Source: Pseudorhizobium xiangyangii
Lineage (GTDB): Bacteria; Pseudomonadota; Alphaproteobacteria; Rhizobiales; Rhizobiaceae
Reading direction: 5' to 3'
Length of the DNA stretch: 64,000 nucleotides
NCBI RefSeq assembly: GCF_020531965.1
Contig: NZ_JAJAWH010000001.1
Span: forward strand, 232,021-296,020
The translations under genes and the position numbers were made by a program. The notes under the pieces were generated by a model that had not been told where the DNA came from, made no database searches, and saw nothing but the letters and a program-made list of their open reading frames with translations. Within the stretch, counting starts at the first letter, position 1; each line of letters begins with the position of its first letter. Positions 56,968-64,000 of this stretch are shown piece by piece.

Positions 56968-58314
56968 TCACGGCTTCAGCTTCGCGATCTCCTCGGCCAG
57001 CCACTTGGCGTCGTAGTCGCCGCGCCCCGGTGTCAACCCGAGACGAACGACTGCAAGGTCGAGTGACGGTATCACCGCAATCATCTGGCCATCGTGCCCC
57101 TGCAGGAAGAAGGTATCCGACGGCAGACCGGCCTCGGTCCGGCCGGCTACCCAGGTCTGCATCTTCGAATAGCGTCCTCCGGATGCTTCCGTAGGTTCGG
57201 ACATCATCCCGACGAACCCCTCGGGCAACAGGCGTTCGCCTTCCCATACACCGTCGCGAATGAGAAACAGGGCGAAGCGTGCCCAATCCCTTGCCGTCGC
57301 GTACATGTAGGAGCTGCCGACAAACGTGCCGGTCGCATCCGTCTCCATCACCGCGCTCGACATTCCCAGCGGCTCGAACAGTGCCTGGCGGGGATAGGCG
57401 AGCGCAGCACCTTGTCCCCCTATCCGGTCCATCCAGATCCGAGAGAGCAGGACGGCGGTGGCGGATGAATAGTTGAAACGGGTACCGGGCTTTGCCTCCA
57501 GCGGCGCATCGGCTGCGAATGCGGCCATGTCCGGCTCCAGGTAGAGCATGCGGGTGACATCGGTGACCGATCCGTAATCCTCGTTGGATACCAGGCCGTC
57601 CTCCATGGCGAGAAGTTGCGCGAGCGTGATCTCCTCCCGTTCGCCGCCGCGCCACTGCGGCAGCAGGAATCTGTCTTCGAGCGATATGCGGCCTTGCCGC
57701 ATGAGCGTTCCGACGAGCGCTGCGTTGACCGTCTTGGTCATCGACCAGCCCAGAAGTGGAGTATCTGCGGAAAAGCCGGGCCCGTATGTCTCCCCGACGA
57801 TCCGGCCACCCCTGACAACGATAACGGCGCGCATGCCCGGTCCGGTTAAAGCAGCGTCTGAAAGAAGTGCTGCAATCCGCTGATCAGACTCCGTTTGCTC
57901 ACTCTCCGGCCAAGACTTCCCAGCATCCCTCGCCTGCACTGCGGCCGCTGCAGGGTCCACCGTCAGCGGGGACCTGTCCTCAGGCTCCACGGCACAGCCA
58001 AGCCCCTCTCGGTACACGGCCTCGTTGGCGGCAAAGACCCCAAGCAGCGCAGCGCGTACTCGTCTTTCGGTGCGATCCACATCCACATCCGTCAGCCGCA
58101 GCAACGGATGGCCCGGCGCCTGAACGTCCACCGCCAACACCTCTTCTGGGTCTCGGCCCGCCAGGAAGACGTTGGAACAGACGATCTTGGCGGTATAGCC
58201 CGCGCCGACCCTGAGCAATGCCGGTGGCGCAAGGACCAGCCAAAGGGCAAGCCCCAGAACGACGACCAACGCCGCGCTCACCACCATCTTCAGGAACCGA
58301 CTGATTCGGCGCAT
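56968..58314 (-). CDS. Serine hydrolase of the beta-lactamase/PBP4-like family
   Basis: The 448-residue protein has an N-terminal membrane anchor (about residues 12-32), an unassigned region to about residue 145, and a class-C-like serine hydrolase domain with S-M-T-K (LGWSMTKTVNAALVGTLMR), the YSSATAVLLSRIWMDRIG segment carrying the catalytic-loop Tyr and the HDGQMIAVIPSLDLAVVRLG that replaces KTG-type motif. It may hydrolyse D-amino acid peptides or esters. Start at 58314 follows GAGGAG. It converges with the SLT lipoprotein gene (0 bp between stops) and diverges from btaA. Confidence 0.85.
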   Translation of the reverse strand: MRRISRFLKMVVSAALVVVLGLALWLVLAPPALLRVGAGYTAKIVCSNVFLAGRDPEEVLAVDVQAPGHPLLRLTDVDVDRTERRVRAALLGVFAANEAVYREGLGCAVEPEDRSPLTVDPAAAAVQARDAGKSWPESEQTESDQRIAALLSDAALTGPGMRAVIVVRGGRIVGETYGPGFSADTPLLGWSMTKTVNAALVGTLMRQGRISLEDRFLLPQWRGGEREEITLAQLLAMEDGLVSNEDYGSVTDVTRMLYLEPDMAAFAADAPLEAKPGTRFNYSSATAVLLSRIWMDRIGGQGAALAYPRQALFEPLGMSSAVMETDATGTFVGSSYMYATARDWARFALFLIRDGVWEGERLLPEGFVGMMSEPTEASGGRYSKMQTWVAGRTEAGLPSDTFFLQGHDGQMIAVIPSLDLAVVRLGLTPGRGDYDAKWLAEEIAKLKP

Positions 58315-58394
58315 TGTTGCTCCTCTAACGACGTGTCCCATGCAATCAGCAAAAGCGGCGCGAAGGAACCCTCCGCCGCCGTTACGCACAGGCC

Positions 58395-58412
58395 GCGTCA
58401 TCAATCTGTAGC
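58395..58412 (+). promoter_or_regulatory. Imperfect Pho box upstream of btaA
   Basis: GCGTCAT-CAAT-CTGTAGC (7-4-7) matches the PhoB box half CTGTCAT in five of seven positions in each half, with the correct 4-base spacer. It ends 41 bp before the btaA start. In S. meliloti the DGTS pathway is PhoB-dependent. Confidence 0.55.
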
Positions 58413-58453
58413 ATCGCGCTTCTACACCGCAGTGACACGTTTGGTGGGGACCG

Positions 58454-59704
58454 ATGATGGCTGAAATTGCTCACGATGCGGGATACCTTCGCAACAGGCA
58501 GCTCAGGGATGCGCTTCTCCAGCACCGTGCCTTCAGCAAAAAAGGTCTCTCCGAGCGGCTGTTCGGGCTTCTGTTTTCCGGCCTCGTCTACCCGCAGATA
58601 TGGGAAGACCCGGACGTCGACATGGAGGCGATGACGCTCCAGCCGGGCCATCATGTCATCACCATCGCTTCCGGCGGGTGTAACGTCCTCGCCTATCTCA
58701 GCCGTTCCCCCGAAAGGATCGATGTGGTGGACCTCAACCCTCACCACATCGCACTCAACCGCCTGAAGCTCGCCGCCTTCAGCCACCTGCCCTCCCATGC
58801 AGACGTCGTCCGCCTGTTCGGCATGGAGCAGAACCGTAGCAACAGCGCATCCTTCGATCTGTTCCTCGCCGGCAGGCTGGACCCTGCGACACGGTCCTAC
58901 TGGCAGCGTCGAGGCCTGACGGGCCGACGACGCATCGAAGCCTTTGACCACAATATCTACAAGAGCGGGCTTCTCGGCCGGTTCATCGCGGCGGGACATA
59001 TCCTCGCGCGCCTGCACGGCGTCGATCTCACCCAGTTCGTCAAGTCACGCTCCGTTCGAGAACAGCGCGAGTTCTTCGACACGCAAATCGCACCGCTGTT
59101 CGACAAGCCGTTCATTCGCTGGCTGACGGCACGCAAGAGTTCGCTCTTCGGCCTCGGCATTCCACCGCAGCAGTATGACGAACTCGCCGGCAGCACCGAA
59201 GCACGGTCGATGGCTCCGATCCTTCGTCAGCGCCTAGAAAAGCTCGCCTGTCACTTCCCGCTACAGGACAATTACTTTGCCTGGCAGGCCTTTGCGCGGC
59301 GCTACCCTGCCTCCCACGAAGGAAGCCTCCCAACCTATCTGCGCGCCGAGAACTATCTCGCCATCCGTGACGGCATAGAACGCGTCAGCGTGCACCATGC
59401 GAGCTTCACCGAACTGCTTGCGCGCAAGCCGGCCACCTCGGTCGACCGCTACGTGCTATTGGATGCGCAGGACTGGATGACCGACGAGCAGCTGAACGAC
59501 CTGTGGTCGGAAATCGGTCGAACGGCCACGCCGGGATCGCGCGTGATCTTCCGCACCGCCGGCGAACGGAGCATTCTGGAGGGCCGCGTGTCTGAGCCAC
59601 TGCTCCGCCGGTGGACCTATCTTGCCGAGCGATCGCTGGAATTGAACCAGAAGGACAGGTCCGCGATCTATGGCGGCTTTCACATCTACGAGCTGCGCCC
59701 ATGA
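58454..59704 (+). CDS. btaA: S-adenosylmethionine:diacylglycerol 3-amino-3-carboxypropyltransferase
   Basis: The 416-residue enzyme adds the homoserine moiety of SAM to diacylglycerol, the first step of diacylglyceryl-N,N,N-trimethylhomoserine (DGTS) synthesis. The family segments FSGLVYPQIWEDPDVDMEAM, the SAM-site IASGGCNVLAYL, VDLNPHHIALNRLKLAA and the long C-terminal domain ending YGGFHIYEL are typical of BtaA. It acts at the membrane on lipid. It overlaps btaB by 4 bp. The upstream Pho box suggests induction at low phosphate, when phospholipids are replaced. Confidence 0.93.
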   Translation: MMAEIAHDAGYLRNRQLRDALLQHRAFSKKGLSERLFGLLFSGLVYPQIWEDPDVDMEAMTLQPGHHVITIASGGCNVLAYLSRSPERIDVVDLNPHHIALNRLKLAAFSHLPSHADVVRLFGMEQNRSNSASFDLFLAGRLDPATRSYWQRRGLTGRRRIEAFDHNIYKSGLLGRFIAAGHILARLHGVDLTQFVKSRSVREQREFFDTQIAPLFDKPFIRWLTARKSSLFGLGIPPQQYDELAGSTEARSMAPILRQRLEKLACHFPLQDNYFAWQAFARRYPASHEGSLPTYLRAENYLAIRDGIERVSVHHASFTELLARKPATSVDRYVLLDAQDWMTDEQLNDLWSEIGRTATPGSRVIFRTAGERSILEGRVSEPLLRRWTYLAERSLELNQKDRSAIYGGFHIYELRP

Positions 59705-60372
59705 CGGATCTACGGGACGGCCACATGCCCGCCGCGAACGATCACGCGGAGCGCATGGACCGGATGTATCGCTATCAGCGGCACGTCTACGACCTCACAC
59801 GCAAATACTACCTGCTTGGGCGCGACCGTGCGATCCGCGACCTGCAAGTTCCGACCGGCGGCCGCCTGCTGGACGTCGGCTGCGGCACCGGGCGCAACCT
59901 CATCAAGGCCCACGGGCTCTACCCGAACGCAAAACTCCATGGTCTCGACATATCCGCCGAAATGCTGGCGAGTGCGAGGAGGAGCTTTGCCGGTCGCGCC
60001 ACCATCCCGACCTTCGCTCGCGCCGACGCCACGACGTTTTCTCCCTCGGATTTCGACACCGATGGCTTCGATAGAATTCTGGTCTCCTATGCACTATCGA
60101 TGATCCCGGACTGGGAGGCTGCCATTGATGCCGCCCTTGAAGCCCTTGCCCCGCATGGTTCGCTCCACATCGTCGACTTCGGCATGCAGGAGAACCTGCC
60201 GCGCGTGTTCGGCAGCGCCCTGAAGGCATGGCTCGAGAAATTCCATGTCACGCCAAGGGCAGGACTTCACGCCGCGCTGGAAACCAGATTGGTCCAGGCC
60301 AATGCCGACATGATCTTCCAGGAGATCGGCGGCGGCTACGCTTGGCATGCCATCGTGCGCAAACGCGGCTAG
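59701..60372 (+). CDS. btaB: Diacylglyceryl-homoserine N-methyltransferase
   Basis: The 223-residue class I methyltransferase has the SAM motif LLDVGCGTGRNLIKA, the acidic loop GLDISAEMLASARRSF and the catalytic-region YALSMIPDWEAAIDAALE. It trimethylates diacylglyceryl-homoserine to DGTS, following BtaA. It starts in the btaA stop (ATGA), giving coupled translation. Size and the RKYYLLGRDRAIRDLQV opening fit rhizobial BtaB. Confidence 0.92.
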   Translation: MTDLRDGHMPAANDHAERMDRMYRYQRHVYDLTRKYYLLGRDRAIRDLQVPTGGRLLDVGCGTGRNLIKAHGLYPNAKLHGLDISAEMLASARRSFAGRATIPTFARADATTFSPSDFDTDGFDRILVSYALSMIPDWEAAIDAALEALAPHGSLHIVDFGMQENLPRVFGSALKAWLEKFHVTPRAGLHAALETRLVQANADMIFQEIGGGYAWHAIVRKRG

Positions 60373-60485
60373 TTGGTCTTGCCCTAACGCAATATTTACG
60401 GCGTTATGGTGAATAGCGGGTTCACGCTTGCTGTTTCGCGTCTGTCGCAGTGAGCCTTCTGACATCGCGTCTGAACGGGAAATCC

Positions 60486-61268
60486 ATGCCGCGGCTTGCG
60501 TTCGTACTCCTCTCGACAGCCCTCCTGCTTGGCGGATGCAGCGCGACGGACTATGACGCGTTCGACACGGCGTCGATCGCAAAGCCGAGATTTCAGGACA
60601 ACGACCCGATCGACTTCGGCTACAACCATCCCCACCGGCACGATGTGCACGGGATCGATGTTTCCAAGTGGAATGGCGACATCGACTGGCGCGCCGCAAA
60701 GAAGTCCGGCGTCTCCTTCGCCTTCATCAAGGCGACGGAGGGCAAGGACAGGATCGACAGCAGCTTCGAGCGCAATTGGCGCGAGGCCTCGGCAGCCGGC
60801 GTTCCCCACGCGCCCTACCACTTCTACTATTTCTGCTCGACGGCGGACGAACAGGCAGACTGGTTCATCCGCAATGTGCCGAAGGCCTCCGTGCGCCTTC
60901 CGCCGGTCCTCGACGCGGAATGGAACCATGCGTCTCCGACCTGCAAGCTGCAGCCGGACGCTGTAACCGTGCGCGCTGCACTGAAGCGGTTCATGGACCG
61001 TATCCAGGCCCATTACGGCAAGCAGCCGATCATCTACACGACCGTCGATTTCCATCGCGACAACCTCGTCGGCCACTTCGACAATTACCATTTCTGGCTT
61101 CGTTCAACGGCCGCACACCCGGAAAACATCTATGCGTCCCGGCGCTGGCAATTCTGGCAGTATACAGCGACCGGTGTGGTGCCGGGCATCAAGGGCAATA
61201 CCGACATCAATGTTTTTGCCGGCACGCACACGAACTGGCAGAAGTGGGTCGCCTCCGTCAGCGAGTGA
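60486..61268 (+). CDS. Glycoside hydrolase family 25 lysozyme-like lipoprotein
   Basis: The 260-residue protein has a lipoprotein signal with lipobox LGGC18 and a GH25 domain: HGIDVSKWNGDIDWRAAKKS, SFAFIKATEGKDRID, the catalytic-region LDAEWNH with its D-x-E pair, and FWQYTATGVVPGIKG. The family hydrolyses the beta-1,4 bond between MurNAc and GlcNAc (N-acetylmuramidase). GGGAAATCC precedes ATG 60486; GTG 60450 is an alternative in-frame start. It lies 113 bp after btaB and likely has its own promoter. Confidence 0.9.
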   Translation: MPRLAFVLLSTALLLGGCSATDYDAFDTASIAKPRFQDNDPIDFGYNHPHRHDVHGIDVSKWNGDIDWRAAKKSGVSFAFIKATEGKDRIDSSFERNWREASAAGVPHAPYHFYYFCSTADEQADWFIRNVPKASVRLPPVLDAEWNHASPTCKLQPDAVTVRAALKRFMDRIQAHYGKQPIIYTTVDFHRDNLVGHFDNYHFWLRSTAAHPENIYASRRWQFWQYTATGVVPGIKGNTDINVFAGTHTNWQKWVASVSE

Positions 61269-61378
61269 CGAGGACGAGGCCGGTCAAGACCGTAAATTCG
61301 CAGACTGGGCGTTTGCCGCTCTTCGGTCACAAATTGTGCCCAGAGCAGGCAAAGAATTTCTTCACAAGGAGCATCAGG

Positions 61379-62572
61379 ATGTCCTTCGTCCGCCGCACGG
61401 CCGTTTCCGCATTTGCCATCGCATGTCTCGCCTCCTCCGCAATGGCCCAGAGCCCACAGGCCTGCGGTGGTGATCTCGGCGCCTTTCTGGATGGCGTGAA
61501 GTCCGAGGCTGTCGCCAAGGGCATTCCGGCGGATGCGATCGACAAGGCGCTCGCCGGTGCGAGCATCGACCCGAAGGTCCTGTCTCGCGACCGCGCACAA
61601 GGCGTGTTCAAGCAGACCTTCCTCGAGTTCTCGCAACGGACGGTAAGCCAGGCCCGGCTCGACATCGGCCGCCAGAAGATGAAGCAACACGCTGATGTCT
61701 TTGCACGCGCAGAACAGGAATTCGGCGTTCCGGCCGGCGTCATCGCTGCCTTCTGGGCAATGGAAACCGATTTCGGCGCCGTTCAGGGTGACTTCAACAC
61801 CCGCAATGCGCTCGTCACGTTGGCCCACGACTGCCGCCGCCCGGAGCTGTTCCGGCCGCAATTGCTGGCACTGATCGAAATGGTGCAACACGGCGATCTC
61901 GAACCATCGACCAGCACAGGAGCATGGGCGGGCGAGATCGGCCAGGTCCAGATGCTGCCGGAAGACATCATAAGCTTTGGGATCGATGGTGACGGCGACG
62001 GCCATGTGAACGTCAAGCAGAGTGGGCCGGACGCGATCCTGACCGCTGCCAAGTTCATCCAGAGCCTTGGCTTCCACGCCGGCCAGCCGTGGATCCAGGA
62101 GGTAACGCTGCCGGCGGACCTTCCTTGGGAAAAGAGTGGGCTGGGCAATGAAATGCCGGCAAGCGAGTGGTTCGCGCAGGGTGTCACCCCGCGCGACGGC
62201 AATACCGGGTTCGGGTCGCTGCCTGCCGCGCTGGTGCTGCCGCAGGGGCGCAGTGGACCGGCTTTTCTCACCTACCCCAACTTCAACATCTACCTCGAGT
62301 GGAACCAGTCGTTCATCTACACGACGTCAGCAGCCTACTTCGCCACCCGGCTGATGGGCGCCCCCACCTACCAGAAAGGTACGCCGCAGACGGGACTCGA
62401 CGACGGCGGCATGAAGGCCCTGCAGACGAAGCTTCAGTCTCTCGGCCACGATGTCGGCAAGATCGACGGCATCCTGGGATCGGGCACGCGACGTGCAGTA
62501 CAGAAGGAACAGGCGCGGCTTGGAATACCGGCAGACGGCTGGCCGACGCCAGACCTGCTTCAGTCACTCTAG
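61379..62572 (+). CDS. MltB-family lytic murein transglycosylase with PG-binding domain
   Basis: The 397-residue protein has a signal peptide (SFVRRTAVSAFAIACLASSA, cleavage after AMA), a transglycosylase_2 (MltB-like) domain with the catalytic Glu in AAFWAMETDFGAVQGDFNTR, GAWAGEIGQVQMLPEDIISF and DGHVNVKQSGPDAI, then a C-terminal peptidoglycan-binding domain (about residues 335-395, QTKLQSLGHDVGKIDGILGS). It cuts glycan strands with anhydro product. AAGGAG before ATG 61379. Monocistronic; hairpin follows at 62606. Confidence 0.93.
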   Translation: MSFVRRTAVSAFAIACLASSAMAQSPQACGGDLGAFLDGVKSEAVAKGIPADAIDKALAGASIDPKVLSRDRAQGVFKQTFLEFSQRTVSQARLDIGRQKMKQHADVFARAEQEFGVPAGVIAAFWAMETDFGAVQGDFNTRNALVTLAHDCRRPELFRPQLLALIEMVQHGDLEPSTSTGAWAGEIGQVQMLPEDIISFGIDGDGDGHVNVKQSGPDAILTAAKFIQSLGFHAGQPWIQEVTLPADLPWEKSGLGNEMPASEWFAQGVTPRDGNTGFGSLPAALVLPQGRSGPAFLTYPNFNIYLEWNQSFIYTTSAAYFATRLMGAPTYQKGTPQTGLDDGGMKALQTKLQSLGHDVGKIDGILGSGTRRAVQKEQARLGIPADGWPTPDLLQSL

Positions 62573-62605
62573 TATTCTCAGGGCGATACGCATTACAAGA
62601 ACTGG

Positions 62606-62629
62606 GTGGCGTCGGGAAACCGGCGCCAC
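62606..62629 (+). terminator. Stable hairpin after the MltB-family gene
   Basis: GTGGCGTCGG-GAAA-CCGGCGCCAC folds into a 10-bp stem (one G-U pair) capped by a GNRA-type GAAA tetraloop, 34 bp after the stop. No strong T-run follows, so termination may be partial. Confidence 0.55.
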
Positions 62630-62667
62630 TATACGTTTGAACGATTGATGTGGGAGGGAGACTCAGC

Positions 62668-63597
62668 GTGGCACAGGCGTCGGCTCAACGTTTGACCGGG
62701 ACGGCATGGGCCCTTCTGTTACTTCTGGGTCTGATCTGGGGCGGATCATTCTTCTTCGCGCGCGTCGCGGTCCTTGAAGTCCCGCCCTTCACGCTCGTTT
62801 TCCTCAGGCTTTCCCTCGCGGCGGTTGCGCTGCACATCTACCTCCAAGGGCGTTTCCAGCTCTACTCCATGCTGCGTACCCATTGGCGTGCCTTCGCCAT
62901 CATGGGCCTCATCAACAACGCCATGCCGCACACGCTGATCTTCTTCGGCCAGACGGAAATCGGAGCGGGTCTCGCCTCCATCCTGAACGCCACGACCCCG
63001 ATCTGGACCGTGCTGATTGCCAACCGCTGGACAGCGGACGAGAAACTCACCACCGCCAAGGTCGCCGGGTGCATCACCGGGCTCGCCGGAACGGTCGTAC
63101 TGATCGGACCGGCCATCACTTCGGCCACCCATGCGCCCCTTTGGGCTCTTGTTCTGCCGGTTCTCGCTGCGGTCTGCTACGGGATCGCAGGCACATTCGG
63201 AAAACGCTTCCGCGAAATTCCGGCGCCGGTGACGGCCACGGGCCAGTTGACGGCCTCGTCGCTGATGATGCTGCCAGTGTGCCTCATTGCCGACCAGCCG
63301 TGGTCCCTCACCTTCCCCAGCACTGCGGCGGTATCGGCTATTCTCGGCCTGGCACTCGTCTCGACCGCCTTCGCCTATCTTCTCTTCTTCCGGATCCTCA
63401 CCCTGGCCGGGGCAACCAACACATCACTGGTGACGCTGCTCGTGCCGCCGAGCGCGATTCTGCTGGGGGTTGTTTTCCTGGGAGAACGACTGGCTGCCAC
63501 GGACATTGCCGGGATGGCGCTCATCGCGATCGGCCTTCTCCTGCTGGATGGAAGGCTCCTGCGCAGGAGAAGCAGGTCTGTTCCTGGCCGCCCGTAG
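62668..63597 (+). CDS. EamA/DMT-family permease
   Basis: The 309-residue protein has ten predicted helices as two EamA repeats, with GLIWGGSFFFARVAV in the first and VSTAFAYLLFFRILTLAGATNTS-type motif (here FAYLLFFRILTLAGATNTSL) in the second. Such permeases carry amino acids, purines or other metabolites; the substrate is unknown. GGAGGGAG before GTG 62668 decides the start; GTG 62650 overlaps the ribosome site itself. Confidence 0.9.
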   Translation: MAQASAQRLTGTAWALLLLLGLIWGGSFFFARVAVLEVPPFTLVFLRLSLAAVALHIYLQGRFQLYSMLRTHWRAFAIMGLINNAMPHTLIFFGQTEIGAGLASILNATTPIWTVLIANRWTADEKLTTAKVAGCITGLAGTVVLIGPAITSATHAPLWALVLPVLAAVCYGIAGTFGKRFREIPAPVTATGQLTASSLMMLPVCLIADQPWSLTFPSTAAVSAILGLALVSTAFAYLLFFRILTLAGATNTSLVTLLVPPSAILLGVVFLGERLAATDIAGMALIAIGLLLLDGRLLRRRSRSVPGRP

Positions 63598-63829
63598 GCG
63601 GAAAACCGTTTCACAACCTCACAGATTGTGTCGGTTATTAACAGGCAGAGATATTAATTTCACACTTTATCCACCAAGGTTAAGATCCTGAATATCGTTT
63701 ACTTTCAAAACGGTAACAGGCTAACAAAAAGGAAATCCGCGTCAGCCTCGCTGCACTGCAGCAAAGAATTCGCTTTTCAAGTGGCGGAAAAGCGACATAA
63801 ACTTTCCTCGTCAACGCAAGGAGGCAGAC

Positions 63830-63907
63830 ATGGGACGCGTTTATTCTCTTAATGTCCTGGTAGTCGGTGCAGCGTTTGTGTTCGTGGCTTCCATGCTCTT
63901 CATTTGA
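63830..63907 (+). CDS. 25-residue single-span membrane peptide
   Basis: The short ORF begins MGRVYSLNVLVV and ends ASMLFI then TGA. Its 25 residues form one hydrophobic helix (about residues 8-25) after a single-Arg start. AAGGAGG lies 7 bases before the ATG, a strong Shine-Dalgarno. The combination makes a real small gene likely. I know no name for it; rhizobia have many unstudied peptides of this type. The region before it (63598-63829) holds no other gene. Confidence 0.65.
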   Translation: MGRVYSLNVLVVGAAFVFVASMLFI

Positions 63908-63980
63908 GCGCCACAATCTCTCCACTTCCAGACATTTCTGGCATCCGTGACACTCTGATAACAGTTTGACCTCTTGAAAA

Positions 63981-64000
63981 CGCAGCTCCTAGGAGCTGCG
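63981..64000. repeat. 20-bp perfect palindrome at the window end
   Basis: CGCAGCTCCT/AGGAGCTGCG is a perfect palindrome 73 bp after the small membrane peptide gene. It runs into the window edge, so the full structure (terminator or operator) cannot be seen. Confidence 0.5.

Overview
This window is a GC-rich chromosomal segment of an alphaproteobacterium, most likely a member of the Rhizobiaceae (Rhizobium/Agrobacterium/Sinorhizobium relatives). The call rests on the gene order of the division and cell-wall (dcw) cluster, which runs from mraZ to ftsZ and continues lpxC-bamD-recN-ligA, on an FtsZ with a long C-terminal linker, on a btaAB pair for phosphorus-free betaine lipids, on a PPi-type phosphofructokinase, on a DUF1127 gene, and on class A RNase P RNA. 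There is no IS element, tRNA, rRNA, CRISPR array, phage module or obvious genomic island. This is a core chromosomal region, so the novelty lies in small genes, regulatory sites and unusual arrangements.

Layout. 1-3.5 kb: a GNAT acetyltransferase, then a small redox/electrophile-type cluster of two regulator-centred divergent units (SnoaL-like <- | -> MmyB-type regulator + ABM monooxygenase; HxlR regulator <- | -> SDR). 3.6-19.3 kb: single housekeeping or accessory genes: M20 peptidase, membrane-anchored Tlde1/DUF2778 L,D-transpeptidase-like protein, a two-winged-helix unknown, secreted small proteins, pncA, azlCD, aminopeptidase P, prmA, a Sco protein, cheW, a FAD dehydrogenase, creA-like, a DEDDh exonuclease and a second GNAT protein. 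19.3-47.7 kb: the dcw cluster on the minus strand. Read in transcription order it is mraZ-rsmH-ftsL-ftsI-murE-murF-mraY-murD-ftsW-murG-murC-murB, then ddlB-ftsQ-ftsA-ftsZ-lpxC-bamD-recN-ligA. Two plus-strand genes (an MHS-type transporter and a Tat-exported metallophosphoesterase) and a 650-bp gene-free stretch sit between murB and ddlB. 48.1-48.5 kb: rnpB. 48.6-51.0 kb: a tandem pair of paralogous FAD amine oxidoreductases with a nested inverted repeat at the promoter. 51.3-62.6 kb: a loose set of peptidoglycan hydrolases (two SLT transglycosylases, an Amidase_2 protein, a GH25 lysozyme, an MltB transglycosylase) interleaved with a TerB/J-domain protein, pfp, a LysE-type exporter, a serine hydrolase and btaAB. 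62.7-64 kb: an EamA permease and a 25-residue membrane peptide.

How the genes work together. The dcw block makes UDP-MurNAc-pentapeptide (murB-F, ddlB), lipid I and II (mraY, murG) and the septal synthase (ftsW/ftsI with ftsQ/L), and supplies the Z-ring (ftsZ, ftsA). lpxC and bamD add outer-membrane assembly. Four TGGGN repeats at exact 10-bp spacing overlap a plausible mraZ promoter and look like the MraZ autoregulatory site. The peptidoglycan hydrolases further downstream could remodel the same polymer, but they are in separate small units. btaAB carries an imperfect Pho box, which fits lipid replacement under phosphate starvation. Sites that deserve attention are the 7-3-7 palindrome at 1046-1062, the 25-bp perfect palindrome before azlC, the EcfG-type promoter before a small secreted protein, and the nested inverted repeat before the FAD oxidoreductases.
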